39,355 nucleotides of DNA from an uncultured Bacteroidales bacterium (GTDB lineage Bacteria; Bacteroidota; Bacteroidia; Bacteroidales; Paludibacteraceae). Below, piece by piece: positions 25,053 through 33,586 of the stretch. Position 1 is the stretch's first letter. Each line of letters begins with the position of its first letter. A program made the position numbers and the translations under genes. The notes under the pieces were generated by a model, which was given only the letters and a program-made list of their open reading frames with translations, was not told the origin of the DNA and did not search any database. Where the stretch lies: contig CADCCH010000027.1 in assembly GCA_902799875.1 (NCBI GenBank), forward strand, positions 1-39,355, read 5' to 3'.

Positions 25053-25778
25053 ATGGCAAAAGAGAATTGTCCGACCCCGCACATCGGTGCGCAGTACGGA
25101 GAGATTGCAAAGACAATGATTATGGCAGGTGACCCGCTTCGCGTCAAACTGATGGCAGAGCGTTACCTGGAGAACCCGGTACTGGTAAACAACGTTCGCG
25201 GTATGCTGGCGTACACCGGTACATACAAAGGCAAGAAAATAACCGTTATGGGTCACGGTATGGGTATTCCGTCGATTGGTATCTATTCGTACGAGTTGTT
25301 TAACTTCTACGATGTAGAGACGATCATCCGCGTAGGATCCTGTGGTGCCCGTCAGACTTACGTGGGTTTGGGTGATCTGGTGATTGCTCAAGGTAGCTGC
25401 ACGGACAGCAACTACGGTGCACAGTACGATCTGCCTGGTCATTTTGCACCGCTGGCTAACTTCGAACTCTGCCGCAAGGCCGTTGATGCAGCCGAGAAAC
25501 GCGGATATAAGTATCACGTAGGTAACGTACTGGCATGCGATATCTTCTATTCGGAAGATCCGCGCAAAGGTAACTGGACCAAGATGGGTGTGCTGGCAGA
25601 CGAGATGGAAGCACCGTCGCTGTATATGAACGCTGCCCGTGCCGGTAAGAAAGCACTCGTTATCTGCACCGTCAGCGACCACATCCTGACCGGTGAGGCT
25701 TTGTCCGCCGAAGCACGTCAGAACACGTTCACCAACATGATGGACGTTGCCTTTGACATCATCAGCGAAGAAGCATAA
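25053..25778 (+). CDS. deoD: purine-nucleoside phosphorylase, DeoD type
   Basis: The 241-residue enzyme splits purine nucleosides with phosphate to base and ribose 1-phosphate. It shows the DeoD features NCPTPHIGAQYGEIAKTMIM at the start, AGDPLR, the GSCGA phosphate loop near 90, LADEMEAPSLYM near 175 and CTVSDHILTGE near 205 with the Asp that selects 6-oxo and 6-amino purines. The ATG at 25053 is chosen. An upstream GTG (24999) would add an Asn-rich stretch coded by the tandem array and poly-A region, which no family member needs. It lies 75 bp after kdsB and 20 bp before yidC; no promoter was recognised. Confidence 0.95.
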   Translation: MAKENCPTPHIGAQYGEIAKTMIMAGDPLRVKLMAERYLENPVLVNNVRGMLAYTGTYKGKKITVMGHGMGIPSIGIYSYELFNFYDVETIIRVGSCGARQTYVGLGDLVIAQGSCTDSNYGAQYDLPGHFAPLANFELCRKAVDAAEKRGYKYHVGNVLACDIFYSEDPRKGNWTKMGVLADEMEAPSLYMNAARAGKKALVICTVSDHILTGEALSAEARQNTFTNMMDVAFDIISEEA

Positions 25779-25798
25779 AAACAAACAAAAAACAATAA

Positions 25799-27658
25799 AT
25801 GGATAAAAACACTTGGATCGGCTTTCTTTTGATAGCCGCAATTATCGTTGGCTTCACAATGCTCAACCGGCCCTCGAAAGAGGAGCTGGCTGCGCGTCAG
25901 CGCCAACAGGACTCTATCGCGCTCGCTCAGCAGGTAATGGCTGAAGCGCAACGTATCTCGGATTCGATCACAGCTGCTTTGGAGACCGAAGCACCGGCAT
26001 CGGTGGAAGTCAAAGAGAGTAAGCCCGCAGAAGAATGGATCACCTTACAGAATGAGCATCTGCGTCTGACGCTGTCCACCTATGGTGGTGCTATTCAGCG
26101 TGCAGAGCTGTTGGACTACCATGCTTCGGGTGACAGCGTGAACCCGCTCTGTCTCTTCCGTGCGAATGAGGCTTCGTTCGGTTTCACCCTCGTGACCATC
26201 AACAACCGTATTCTGCAGACTTCGCAACTGGTCTTCACACCGGTGGAGAGCGATGCGCCTAACAAAGCCATCTTGCGTCTGCCGGGTTCGACCGAGGACG
26301 CTTGGCTCGACTTCGTCTATGAGTTGTCGGAGGATTATATGGTCCGCTTCACGCTTGTGCCGCATAATATGCAGAATGAGTTGGCGCAGAACATCAACTC
26401 GCTGGAACTCCTATGGCGTCAACTGATTCCGCAACAGGAACAGGGACGTAAGTTCGAGGAGCGTTATGCCCAACTGCAGTACATGCTCGTAGGCGGCGAG
26501 ATGGAGAAACTGAGCGAGAGTAAGGATGACAGTCAGAAGGAATCCGCGCGCGTGAAATGGATCGGTTACAAGGACCAGTTCTTCTCCACCGTGCTGATTG
26601 CGGACGAGGCGTTCAGTTCTTCGCAGTTCAGTTCGACCGTACAAGGCAAGTACTCCGGTTACGTCAAAGAGTACAGCACACACACGTCGGTGCCGTTTGA
26701 CTTGACAGGCAAGACCACGACCGGTTTCCGTTGGTATCTCGGTCCGAACCACTACCATACGCTCAAGGCGTTTGACGAGGGTGTCGCTAAAGACGAGCGT
26801 CTGCACCTCAACGCATTGGTGCCGCTGGGATGGAAGATCGTGAGCTGGATCAATACAGCCCTGGTCATCCCGATGTTTGACCTGTTCACCGGATGGGGAC
26901 TGCATATCGGTATCGTGATTCTGTTGATGACGATTGTTATCAAGTTGATCATTTTGCCGTTCGTGTTCGTAAGTTATAAGTCGAGCGCGAAGATGCGGGT
27001 ACTCAAACCGCAGATCGATGCCATCAACGAGAAGTTCCCTGCCGACAAGATGCAGGAGCGTCAGCAAGCGACGATGCAACTGTACCAGCAAGCAGGCGTG
27101 AGTCCGATGAGCGGTTGTTTACCGATGCTGTTCCAGTTCCCGGTGCTGATGGCTATGTTCTGGTTCTTACCGACGGCTATCGAGTTACGTGGTAAGTCCC
27201 TGTTGTGGGCCGATGACCTCTCAACCTACGATGCCGTCTTCCATTGGGGTGTTAATATTCCGCTGATAGGTGACCACCTGTCCTTGTTCTGCTTACTGAT
27301 GACGATTGCTAACTTCGGTTACACCTTCATCACGATGCAGTCGCAGGCGACGGACCCGAACATGAAGTTCATGAAGTACATGATGTACGCCATGCCGCTC
27401 ATGTTCCTCTTCATCTTCAACGATTACGCAGCCGGTCTGAGTTACTACTACCTCGTATCGCTGTTCCTGACCATCCTCCAGACCATGATCTTCCGTTGGA
27501 CACTCAACGATGAGAAGATGCTCAAGGAGATGGAAGAGAACAAAAAGAAAAAAGCGGGAAAACCGAAGTCCCGCTGGATGCAACGCTTGGAAGAGATGCA
27601 ACGTGAGCAACAGAAGTTAGCTCGCGAGCAAGCCAAAGCGGCTAACAAGCGACGCTAA
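25799..27658 (+). CDS. yidC: membrane protein insertase YidC
   Basis: The 619-residue protein inserts and folds inner-membrane proteins. The first membrane segment (WIGFLLIAAIIVGFTML, 5-21) is followed by a large periplasmic beta domain (about 75-340). The conserved core of five membrane segments starts near 350 (LHIGIVILLMTIVIKLIILPFVFVSYKSSAKMRVLKP), with QQAGVSPMSGCLPMLFQFPVLMAMFWF typical of the family. The tail is Lys/Arg/Gln-rich (about 575-619), as in ribosome-binding tails. It follows deoD by 20 bp. The last 42 bp overlap the convergent SGNH-like gene. Confidence 0.97.
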   Translation: MDKNTWIGFLLIAAIIVGFTMLNRPSKEELAARQRQQDSIALAQQVMAEAQRISDSITAALETEAPASVEVKESKPAEEWITLQNEHLRLTLSTYGGAIQRAELLDYHASGDSVNPLCLFRANEASFGFTLVTINNRILQTSQLVFTPVESDAPNKAILRLPGSTEDAWLDFVYELSEDYMVRFTLVPHNMQNELAQNINSLELLWRQLIPQQEQGRKFEERYAQLQYMLVGGEMEKLSESKDDSQKESARVKWIGYKDQFFSTVLIADEAFSSSQFSSTVQGKYSGYVKEYSTHTSVPFDLTGKTTTGFRWYLGPNHYHTLKAFDEGVAKDERLHLNALVPLGWKIVSWINTALVIPMFDLFTGWGLHIGIVILLMTIVIKLIILPFVFVSYKSSAKMRVLKPQIDAINEKFPADKMQERQQATMQLYQQAGVSPMSGCLPMLFQFPVLMAMFWFLPTAIELRGKSLLWADDLSTYDAVFHWGVNIPLIGDHLSLFCLLMTIANFGYTFITMQSQATDPNMKFMKYMMYAMPLMFLFIFNDYAAGLSYYYLVSLFLTILQTMIFRWTLNDEKMLKEMEENKKKKAGKPKSRWMQRLEEMQREQQKLAREQAKAANKRR

Positions 27659-28114
27659 TTCATCATCGACTAACGCTTGTCCCTCCGGGGACAGCGTTAC
27701 GCCGTCTTGCTCGAGCAGCTGATTGAAATGATCGCTGGCGAGCATCGGCGAGGTGATGTCGATAATATGAACGCATTGCGTAGCAGCAAGGCGGAAGAGT
27801 GCCAGGTTGTACAAGGCATGTATATTACGCAGGCGCTCGATGTGACCGCCCAACCAATAGAGTACGTTTTTACGCTCTTGAATGGACATACCGCGCGTGA
27901 TAAAGGCGAAATAGCGATTCTCGTCGATAATAGGAAGGCTGACCAAAACGGGCTCCAAGCCTTGCGCACGCGCCTGTGCAATCCTATTAGTATATAAGGC
28001 CTTATAGGCAACCAAATCCATTTGGGGATTGTGCTTAGCACTCGGATCTGCAGCGATAGCTTGCCAATCGTACTGCAATCCACTCTCGGGTTGAATAATA
28101 AAAGTCTTGTCCAT
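27617..28114 (-). CDS. SGNH/GDSL hydrolase-like protein lacking the catalytic Ser block
   Basis: The 165-residue protein resembles the second half of SGNH hydrolases: AQGLEPVLVSLPIIDENRYFAFITRG (about 55-80), YNLALFRLAATQCVHIIDITSPML, and DGVTLSPEGQALVDDEL near the end in place of the usual DGxHxxxxG block. The GDS block with the nucleophile is not visible at the N-terminus, and the final His is replaced by Thr, so hydrolase activity is doubtful. It has no signal peptide. It is the second gene after the 31-residue frame at 28150-28245, under a promoter at 28272-28303, and its end overlaps yidC by 42 bp. Another reading is a small Bacteroidales-specific family. Confidence 0.7.
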   Translation of the reverse strand: MDKTFIIQPESGLQYDWQAIAADPSAKHNPQMDLVAYKALYTNRIAQARAQGLEPVLVSLPIIDENRYFAFITRGMSIQERKNVLYWLGGHIERLRNIHALYNLALFRLAATQCVHIIDITSPMLASDHFNQLLEQDGVTLSPEGQALVDDELASLVSRFGLLAS

Positions 28115-28122
28115 AATATAAA

Positions 28123-28154
28123 GAGTTAATGAGTTAACGAACTAATGAATTAAA
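28123..28154. repeat. tandem array of four 8-bp units (GAGTTAAT-like)
   Basis: Four 8-bp units lie between the small gene at 28150-28245, whose stop codon they include, and the start of the SGNH-like gene. Confidence 0.85.
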
Positions 28155-28245
28155 GGTGTAGTGCCAAATAAGCTACTACAGCCGGTAATTGAAGACAATA
28201 TAGTGCGACCAAGAGGTCAAATCCGATACGTTTAACAGTTTTCAT
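28150..28245 (-). CDS. 31-residue hydrophobic small protein
   Basis: An ATG at 28245, about 22 nt after the predicted transcription start, opens a frame of 31 codons. It starts MKTVKRIGFDLLVALYCLQL, with a basic N-terminus followed by one hydrophobic helix to the end (...LALHL). This is the layout of a single-pass small membrane protein. It is the first frame on a transcript that continues into the SGNH-like gene. I do not recognise the family. The frame is short enough to arise by chance, but its position after a good promoter and its membrane profile support it. Confidence 0.5.
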   Translation of the reverse strand: MKTVKRIGFDLLVALYCLQLPAVVAYLALHL

Positions 28246-28271
28246 AAAGCATTTATGTTTTAAAAACGATG

Positions 28272-28303
28272 CAAAATTACTGCTTTTCGTTAAGGTACGC
28301 AAC
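28272..28303 (-). promoter_or_regulatory. Bacteroidales promoter of the small protein/SGNH-like unit
   Basis: Minus-strand GTTG (28300-28303, one mismatch) and TAATTTTG (28272-28279) are 20 bp apart; the -7 side reads GCAGTAATTTTGCA. It is the weakest of the promoters of this kind here because the -33 side is diverged. Confidence 0.6.
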
Positions 28304-28317
28304 TAATTGTGATGAGG

Positions 28318-28365
28318 GACTAAAAATTTGGGCTAAATGGGTCTTTTTGATGACTAAAATCAAAA
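28318..28365 (+). promoter_or_regulatory. direct and inverted repeats before the LytTR gene
   Basis: GACTAAAA occurs at 28318-28325 and 28352-28359. TTTTGAT (28345-28351) is inverted as ATCAAAA (28359-28365). The sites end 14 bp before the ATG of the regulator gene, so they may be operator sites, perhaps for autoregulation; no TAnnTTTG element is clear for the plus strand. Confidence 0.35.
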
Positions 28366-28379
28366 TATAGGGATAAAAT

Positions 28380-29180
28380 ATGAACAATTCGCATTTCGTC
28401 ACACGGTCTTTGGTGTCAATTACAACCCTACTTTTGCATGTGTTTGCCATGCCGATCTTCTTTCTCGGCTTCACTTTGATCTATGACAGTTCGTGGATGA
28501 CGCGGTTCTTAGACGCCGGCTTAGGAACGATCTTTAACGTCTTGATGCTGACGAGTATCTTGATTGGTGTAGTAGCCATCTCCCGTATTGTGATGACGGT
28601 GATCGGTAGAGACAAACGCCTGAGTTGGTGGCAATATGCGTTATGGAGCTTTGCAGAGGTATTTGTGTTTGCGTGCTTTGCGGCCCTTTACATGGCATTA
28701 GTGTACGGGGATTACGGTTATTTCCCTGCCTTAGGCGAATGTTTGCGTATCTCGTTTGCTATTCTGAGTTATCCGTATATTATCTTTGCATTGCTCTTTG
28801 CACTCATCCGTCCCGATGAAGAAGAAGCATCCGAAGAGGATTTGGTTCGTTTTGCAGACAGTACAGGTCGTCAGAAATTAGTGATCGCACACGACGTGAT
28901 CCTGTTTATCGAAGCGCAGGAGAATTACGTATCGATTCACTATCTGGAGGGAGAGAAATTAAAAGAATACTCGCTTCGTCAATCGATGCGGGGTATCGAA
29001 GAGTTGATGACCAAACACGGTATCATCCGTTGCCAGCGTTCGTATTTCGTTAATCCACGGCATGTGACGGTGTTACGTAGAGACAAAGAAGGCTTTATAC
29101 AGGCAGAATTGGACGTGAACAGCAGTAAGCCGGTTCCCGTTTCACCCAAATATTACGAACAACTCAGCAAGATGCTTTAG
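28380..29180 (+). CDS. membrane-bound LytTR-domain transcription regulator
   Basis: The 266-residue protein has four membrane segments (about 10-35, 49-76, 86-110, 121-143) followed by an acidic linker and a LytTR DNA-binding domain (about 165-262). Recognisable LytTR parts are IEAQENYVSIHYLEGEKLKEYSLRQSM, IRCQRSYFVNPRHVTVLRR and VPVSPKYYEQLSKML. There is no receiver domain, so it is not a classic response regulator. The membrane part probably senses a signal directly and places the DNA-binding domain at the membrane. Its targets are unknown; the repeats just before the gene suggest autoregulation. The 3' end overlaps rlmN by 17 bp on the other strand. Confidence 0.92.
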   Translation: MNNSHFVTRSLVSITTLLLHVFAMPIFFLGFTLIYDSSWMTRFLDAGLGTIFNVLMLTSILIGVVAISRIVMTVIGRDKRLSWWQYALWSFAEVFVFACFAALYMALVYGDYGYFPALGECLRISFAILSYPYIIFALLFALIRPDEEEASEEDLVRFADSTGRQKLVIAHDVILFIEAQENYVSIHYLEGEKLKEYSLRQSMRGIEELMTKHGIIRCQRSYFVNPRHVTVLRRDKEGFIQAELDVNSSKPVPVSPKYYEQLSKML

Positions 29181-30162
29181 CGGCTAACAGTCCGCAGGCG
29201 GCCAGGATATCCTCGCCACGCGAACGACGAATGGTAGTAGTAATGCCGTTATCGGTGAGGTAATCCCGGAAAAACTCCATTTGCTTCTCATCCGAAGCGG
29301 GGAACGCACGATCCACTCCTTCGTGGAAACGAATCAGGTTAACGCGACAGTTCAGACTCTTGAGCAGTCGCGTTATTTCTTTGGCGTGCCGGATGGTATC
29401 GTTCTGACCATGCCAGCAGATGTACTCAAAGCTCACGCGACGCTGATGCGACCAATCGTACTGTTTGAGTAAGGCCACGACTTCCGTGATAGACAGCATC
29501 TTCTCTGCAGGCATGATGGTCGCGCGTTCCGCAGCAAAGGGGTTATGCATCGAGACCGCCAGATGACAGTCACTCTCCTCCAGAAATCGTTTCATAGCCG
29601 GAATGCCCACCGTAGAGACGGTGATACGTTTGGGAGACCAGGCGCAGCCGTAAGGAGCGGTCATGATCTCCAAGGAACGGAGGACGTTATCGATATTATC
29701 CATCGGCTCTCCTTCGCCCATATAGACCAAATTGGTCAGGTCATCGAAATAGAATATCTGATTCAAGATCTCAGCGGCAGGTAACTGTCCATGGAAGCCA
29801 AGTGTACCGGTCATGCAGAACCGGCAGCCCATCTTACAGCCGATCTGGGTGGAGACACACAGCGTGGCCCTATCCTCTTCGGGGATATAGACCGATTCGA
29901 TGAATTGCTCTCCTACCGCAAAGAGGTATTTGCGTGTGCCATCGACACTGACGGCCTCCCGAATCGGGTCATGACGACCGACCGCATAACGTGCTTTGAG
30001 AGCCTCACGACCTTTGAGGGAGATATTGGTCATGGCGTCAAAATCCGACACGCGCCGGACGTAGAGCCATTCCGCGAGTTGTTTACCCGCGAACTTCTGC
30101 AAACCGACACTCAGCGCCACGTCTTGCAGTTCAGCCAATGTTTTACCTAATAAAACTTCCAT
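29164..30162 (-). CDS. rlmN: 23S rRNA (adenine-2503-C2) / tRNA methyltransferase RlmN
   Basis: The 332-residue radical-SAM enzyme methylates A2503 of 23S rRNA and some tRNAs at A37. The cluster motif is CKMGCRFC near 110 followed by MTGTLGFHGQLPAAEIL; MGEGEPMDN near 150 and the SMHNP stretch near 208 are typical. A Cys near the end (DILAACGLL) corresponds to the second catalytic Cys. It starts right after the stop of the mscS gene (GGATGAATGG), at an 8-bp tandem array. The end overlaps the convergent LytTR gene by 17 bp. Confidence 0.96.
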   Translation of the reverse strand: MEVLLGKTLAELQDVALSVGLQKFAGKQLAEWLYVRRVSDFDAMTNISLKGREALKARYAVGRHDPIREAVSVDGTRKYLFAVGEQFIESVYIPEEDRATLCVSTQIGCKMGCRFCMTGTLGFHGQLPAAEILNQIFYFDDLTNLVYMGEGEPMDNIDNVLRSLEIMTAPYGCAWSPKRITVSTVGIPAMKRFLEESDCHLAVSMHNPFAAERATIMPAEKMLSITEVVALLKQYDWSHQRRVSFEYICWHGQNDTIRHAKEITRLLKSLNCRVNLIRFHEGVDRAFPASDEKQMEFFRDYLTDNGITTTIRRSRGEDILAACGLLAAKASC

Positions 30163-30181
30163 TCATCCATTCACCATTGTC
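30158..30181. repeat. tandem array of three 8-bp units (TCCATTCA-like)
   Basis: Three 8-bp units include both the stop codon of the mscS gene and the start codon of rlmN. Confidence 0.65.
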
Positions 30182-31170
30182 ACATCGACATGCGGATAAG
30201 CGAAGGTGAAACCTTGTGGCGGCAGTTCGGTATAGAAACGCTCCTGCAGATCGAAGAACACGCCCCAATAATCATCTGCGCGCACCCAGGCACGTACGAC
30301 AAACGTGATATCGTTCTCGTTCAGCGATTTGAGTGCCACAAAAGGTGCCGGGATAGCGTCCATGCGGTAGTTAACCGTAGAGAGCTGGTAGGCAGAGATA
30401 TTGAGTTCTTTGTACAGTTGCTTCATATCCGTATCAGCCTGCAACACACGCGAGTCACTATTGACAATCGCTAAAATAGCCTCTTTACATTGAGCAGCAT
30501 CGACGCCGTAAGACACACTTACCGACCATTCCACACGCCGGAGCGGACGACCATTATAGTTATTGATGATGCCGTTGGAGAGTGCGCCGTTCGGTAAGAT
30601 GACGACCCTGTTATCCGGTGTCAGCACTTTTGTCGCGGTGATATTGACCTCTATCACCTTGCCGGTTACCCCTTGTGCCTCAATGAAATCATCGGCCTTG
30701 AAAGGCTTGAAGGCCAGCAACATGAGTCCTCCGGCAAAGTTCTGTACGGTACCCGAAAGTGCCATACCGATCGCCATACCTCCAGCCGCCAAGAGAGCAG
30801 CTAACGCGGTGGTGTTCACACCTAACGCACCGACGGAGAGCACAATCAGCAACACCGTCATGGAGATCGAGACGAAGGACGAGACAAAGGACGCAATCGT
30901 CGGTTCGGTCTTACGCCGGTCGAACATCCGTTTGAGGATGGACTTCACCCAACGAATGAGGAAGATACCGATGACGAAGATGAGCAGAGCGGCCAGGACC
31001 TTAATACCGAACTGGATCATCTTATCCATAAAAATATTCCAGAAATCCGTCGGGTTCTCTTTGGCCAACGCAATCATCTGCCGCGCCTCTTCGTGGATCG
31101 AATCTCGTTTCTGCTGCAACTCCTCCGCAGTTGGTGCCGCTACTTGTAAAAAGATTGAGAACAGATTCAT
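30163..31170 (-). CDS. MscS family mechanosensitive channel
   Basis: The 335-residue protein has an N-terminal extension, then membrane segments at about 55-75, 95-117 and 123-151. The last is the Gly/Ala-rich pore helix (LLAAGGMAIGMALSGTVQNFAGGLMLL). The beta domain follows (PFKADDFIEAQGVTGKVIEVNITATKVLTPDNRVVILPN) and the C-terminal alpha/beta part ends in AYPHVDVTMV. It should release solutes on hypo-osmotic shock. The start lies 2 nt after the DUF4293 gene, so the two are cotranscribed. Confidence 0.93.
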   Translation of the reverse strand: MNLFSIFLQVAAPTAEELQQKRDSIHEEARQMIALAKENPTDFWNIFMDKMIQFGIKVLAALLIFVIGIFLIRWVKSILKRMFDRRKTEPTIASFVSSFVSISMTVLLIVLSVGALGVNTTALAALLAAGGMAIGMALSGTVQNFAGGLMLLAFKPFKADDFIEAQGVTGKVIEVNITATKVLTPDNRVVILPNGALSNGIINNYNGRPLRRVEWSVSVSYGVDAAQCKEAILAIVNSDSRVLQADTDMKQLYKELNISAYQLSTVNYRMDAIPAPFVALKSLNENDITFVVRAWVRADDYWGVFFDLQERFYTELPPQGFTFAYPHVDVTMVNG

Positions 31171-31172
31171 AT

Positions 31173-31622
31173 TTATCGTATTCTATCGGCAGCACGCACG
31201 AGTGCCTCATCTTTGAGAATCCGGCGTGTAGCCATGAGGGTTAATACAAAACATACAAGCGGGAACGAAGCCCACGGAAGAATATGCCATTCCACGCCGA
31301 GCGCCAGTTTGGCCTGCCAGATATAAATCGCCAGCACGCCGTAGTAGCCCAAGCAGAGCATGGCGAGGAAGATGTTGAGGCGTGCCTGCAAAAGACGTTT
31401 TTTGAACAGGAAGATGTCGATGAGCGCCAGTACCGGAATCAGGATGGTGGTTACCAAGAGTCCCCACAAGCCCTGTATCGGAGCTCCGCCCAAGGCACTT
31501 AGTTCCCATACTTGCAGATCCGTTCCTTCGGGGGTAATCAGTTGGATCACCGGCTGCCAAATGAGCGCGATACCCAGCGCCACGATGGCCAATAAATAAA
31601 GTGTTTGTATTCGTTGTATCAT
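31173..31622 (-). CDS. DUF4293 family membrane protein
   Basis: The 149-residue protein has four hydrophobic segments: LYLLAIVALGIALIWQPVI near the start, LWGLLVTTILIPVLALIDIFLF, IFLAMLCLGYYGVLAIYIW and LPWASFPLVCFVLTLMA. The start MIQRIQTLYLL is the typical beginning of DUF4293, a family found in Bacteroidota and of unknown role. The start codon lies beside a 7-bp tandem array separating it from the acyltransferase gene. Confidence 0.85.
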   Translation of the reverse strand: MIQRIQTLYLLAIVALGIALIWQPVIQLITPEGTDLQVWELSALGGAPIQGLWGLLVTTILIPVLALIDIFLFKKRLLQARLNIFLAMLCLGYYGVLAIYIWQAKLALGVEWHILPWASFPLVCFVLTLMATRRILKDEALVRAADRIR

Positions 31623-31662
31623 TTATGATTTCAAATTTATGATTTCAAATTTACGATTTACG
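31621..31662. repeat. tandem array of six 7-bp units (ATTTATG/ATTTCAA/ATTTACG)
   Basis: Six 7-bp units fill the gap between the acyltransferase gene and the DUF4293 gene. They include the acyltransferase stop codon and touch the DUF4293 start. Confidence 0.9.
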
Positions 31663-32172
31663 AGCTTCTTCGAGGGAAGCACATTTGTCGCCGTGTGCGT
31701 TCACCCATCCGATCTGGCGGGCAGGGTTACCGACCATGAGTGCGTATGCCGGTACATCTTTGGTCACCACCGATCCGGCACCGATGAGACAGTACTCGCC
31801 GAGTGTATGTCCGCAGACGATGGTGGCATTCGCACCTACCGACGCACCGCGTTTGATGATGGTCTGCTTGTATTCATCTTTACGACTAACCGCCGCACGG
31901 GGATTGATGACGTTGGTAAAGACCATAGACGGCCCCAAGAACACATCGTCCTCGCAACGCACACCGGTATATACGGATACGTTATTTTGGATCTTACAGT
32001 TACGACCGAGCACGACATCGGGTGAGATAACGACGTTCTGACCGATATTACAGTCTTCTCCAATCGTACAGCCGGACATAATATGACTAAAATGCCAAAT
32101 CTTCGTGCCTTTTCCTATCGTGCAGCCCTCGTCTACGTATGAGGACTCATGAACAAAATATGCTTTTTCCAT
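31651..32172 (-). CDS. left-handed beta-helix acyltransferase (WlbB/WbpD-like N-acetyltransferase)
   Basis: The 173-residue protein consists of hexapeptide repeats ([33 protein letters not shown]) with the inserted loop [38 protein letters not shown]. This is the pattern of acetyl-CoA dependent enzymes that acetylate UDP-3-amino-glucuronates or similar sugars for surface polysaccharides. The final part ([17 protein letters not shown]) is also typical. The exact sugar cannot be read from the sequence. Its start codon overlaps the last base of rseP. Confidence 0.88.
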   Translation of the reverse strand: MEKAYFVHESSYVDEGCTIGKGTKIWHFSHIMSGCTIGEDCNIGQNVVISPDVVLGRNCKIQNNVSVYTGVRCEDDVFLGPSMVFTNVINPRAAVSRKDEYKQTIIKRGASVGANATIVCGHTLGEYCLIGAGSVVTKDVPAYALMVGNPARQIGWVNAHGDKCASLEEARKS

Positions 32173-33050
32173 CAGAAGAACAATTTCAAAATATCGTTTC
32201 CGTTAGCCAATATCAGCAGCACAATCAGGATCCAGAAACCTATCTCATTGGCCCGCTCCAGGAACTTGTCGCTCGGTTTGCGACGCGTGATCATCTCTAC
32301 CAACAGGAAGAGGATGTATCCGCCGTCCAAAGCGGGGATGGGCAGGAAGTTCATGAATGCCAGGATGATACTGAGGAAGGCGGTCATATGCCAGAACGTG
32401 TACCAACTCCAGTAAGCGGGGAACATCGAGCCGATGGCTCCGAAACCACCCACCGATTGCGCACCTTCTTTGGTGAAGACAAGTCGGAACTGCTTGACGT
32501 ACATCGCCAGGATATCCCATCCGTATTGAATACCAGCAGGGATGGCCTGCCAGAAGGTATAGTCTTTGTGCGCAAATTCAAAAATATTCCATTTGATGCC
32601 GACTCCAATCTTTCCTTGGTCGCCGATAAAGAGTCGTGCTGTTTGTAACTCACCGTTACGGTAATAATCGATACGGACGGAGTCGCAGGCATGCTGTTGG
32701 AGTTCTTCGGTCATCTGCACATTACATCCAACCGGAACATCGTTCACAGCCACGATACTATCGCCTTTCTTCAAGCCACCGAAATAAGCGGCGTTGTCGG
32801 GCAGTACCGAATCAATCACACACGGGATCCATAACTCAACCAGAGCAAAATGCCGTTTCTGGTAGTTCTTATCCGCGCGTTTCTTATCGCGTTCGTTCTT
32901 ATCAAAAGCGTTTTGCTGCGCAAGGAAACGCGTACCCAGATCCTCAGAAAGAGTCAGTTGTACCGTATCAGCACCACGCAGTACAGTGACGTTACGTTTG
33001 CCTTCGATGATGACGCCTTGCACGAAATCCGTCAGGGTTTCCGCACGAAC
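32172..33050 (-). CDS. rseP: RseP site-2 protease, C-terminal part after a frameshift
   Basis: This frame continues RseP after the break: [22 protein letters not shown], a PDZ domain ([29 protein letters not shown]), a second membrane segment with the Asp-bearing metal motif ([25 protein letters not shown] motif) and a final membrane segment ([13 protein letters not shown]). Together with the N-terminal part the protein would be about 470 residues, the usual size. The first possible start in this frame by itself is a GTG at 33023, which would make no sense for the family. Confidence 0.88.
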   Translation of the reverse strand, partial: VRAETLTDFVQGVIIEGKRNVTVLRGADTVQLTLSEDLGTRFLAQQNAFDKNERDKKRADKNYQKRHFALVELWIPCVIDSVLPDNAAYFGGLKKGDSIVAVNDVPVGCNVQMTEELQQHACDSVRIDYYRNGELQTARLFIGDQGKIGVGIKWNIFEFAHKDYTFWQAIPAGIQYGWDILAMYVKQFRLVFTKEGAQSVGGFGAIGSMFPAYWSWYTFWHMTAFLSIILAFMNFLPIPALDGGYILFLLVEMITRRKPSDKFLERANEIGFWILIVLLILANGNDILKLFF

Positions 33051-33586
33051 AAGATCTTATCTTGCTGCTCAAAGCCCTCGTCCACCATGATTTGCGAGTA
33101 GTAGAGTCCGGTGTCGATATTGCGCAGCGGTAAGGTATCTTGTCCCCAATGCCAGAGGAGCATCGTGAAGATGACGAGTGCACCGATGAAATTGACCAGA
33201 ATACCGCCTAAGATGATCAGCAGTCGTTGCCAAGCGGGCTTGGAACGGAACTCCCACTCTTGCGGTTCCGCAGCCAGATCTTCGGTCGAATGAGTCTCAT
33301 CCACCATGCCGGCTATCGCACAGTAACCACCGAAAGGCAGCCAACCGATACCCCATTCTGTACTCTCCGGGTGCTTGTCCCATTCTTTGTCCTCATTCGC
33401 AGCAAAGACCTTGACATGCCATTTACCGTCGAACTTTTTAAAACGGAGCAAACTGCGCCAAGGATTAAAGAATAAGTAGAATTTCTCTACGCGTACCTTA
33501 AAAATCTTTGCAAATGTAAAGTGTCCCAACTCGTGAATCAACACCAGAAAAGACAACGCTAAAATCAATTGTATTGCTTGTATCAT
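33032..33586 (-). CDS. rseP: RseP site-2 protease, N-terminal part before a frameshift
   Basis: RseP cuts transmembrane segments of regulators and signal peptides inside the inner membrane. The first segment carries the zinc motif HELGH (LVLIHELGHFTFAKIF, residues 16-31). Then come the conserved GWLPFGGYCAIAGMVDE and WQRLLIILGGILVNFIGALVIF. The frame ends early at 33032 after KILFVRKP. Reading one base back near 33044-33052 restores [13 protein letters not shown]. One base appears to be missing. The stop or break falls in the loop before the PDZ domain. It overlaps dxr by 4 nt. Confidence 0.88.
   Translation of the reverse strand: MIQAIQLILALSFLVLIHELGHFTFAKIFKVRVEKFYLFFNPWRSLLRFKKFDGKWHVKVFAANEDKEWDKHPESTEWGIGWLPFGGYCAIAGMVDETHSTEDLAAEPQEWEFRSKPAWQRLLIILGGILVNFIGALVIFTMLLWHWGQDTLPLRNIDTGLYYSQIMVDEGFEQQDKILFVRKP

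Noticed and set aside
33040..33056. Programmed -1 frameshifting in rseP
   Set aside because: There is no X-XXY-YYZ heptamer at the break; a missing base is simpler.
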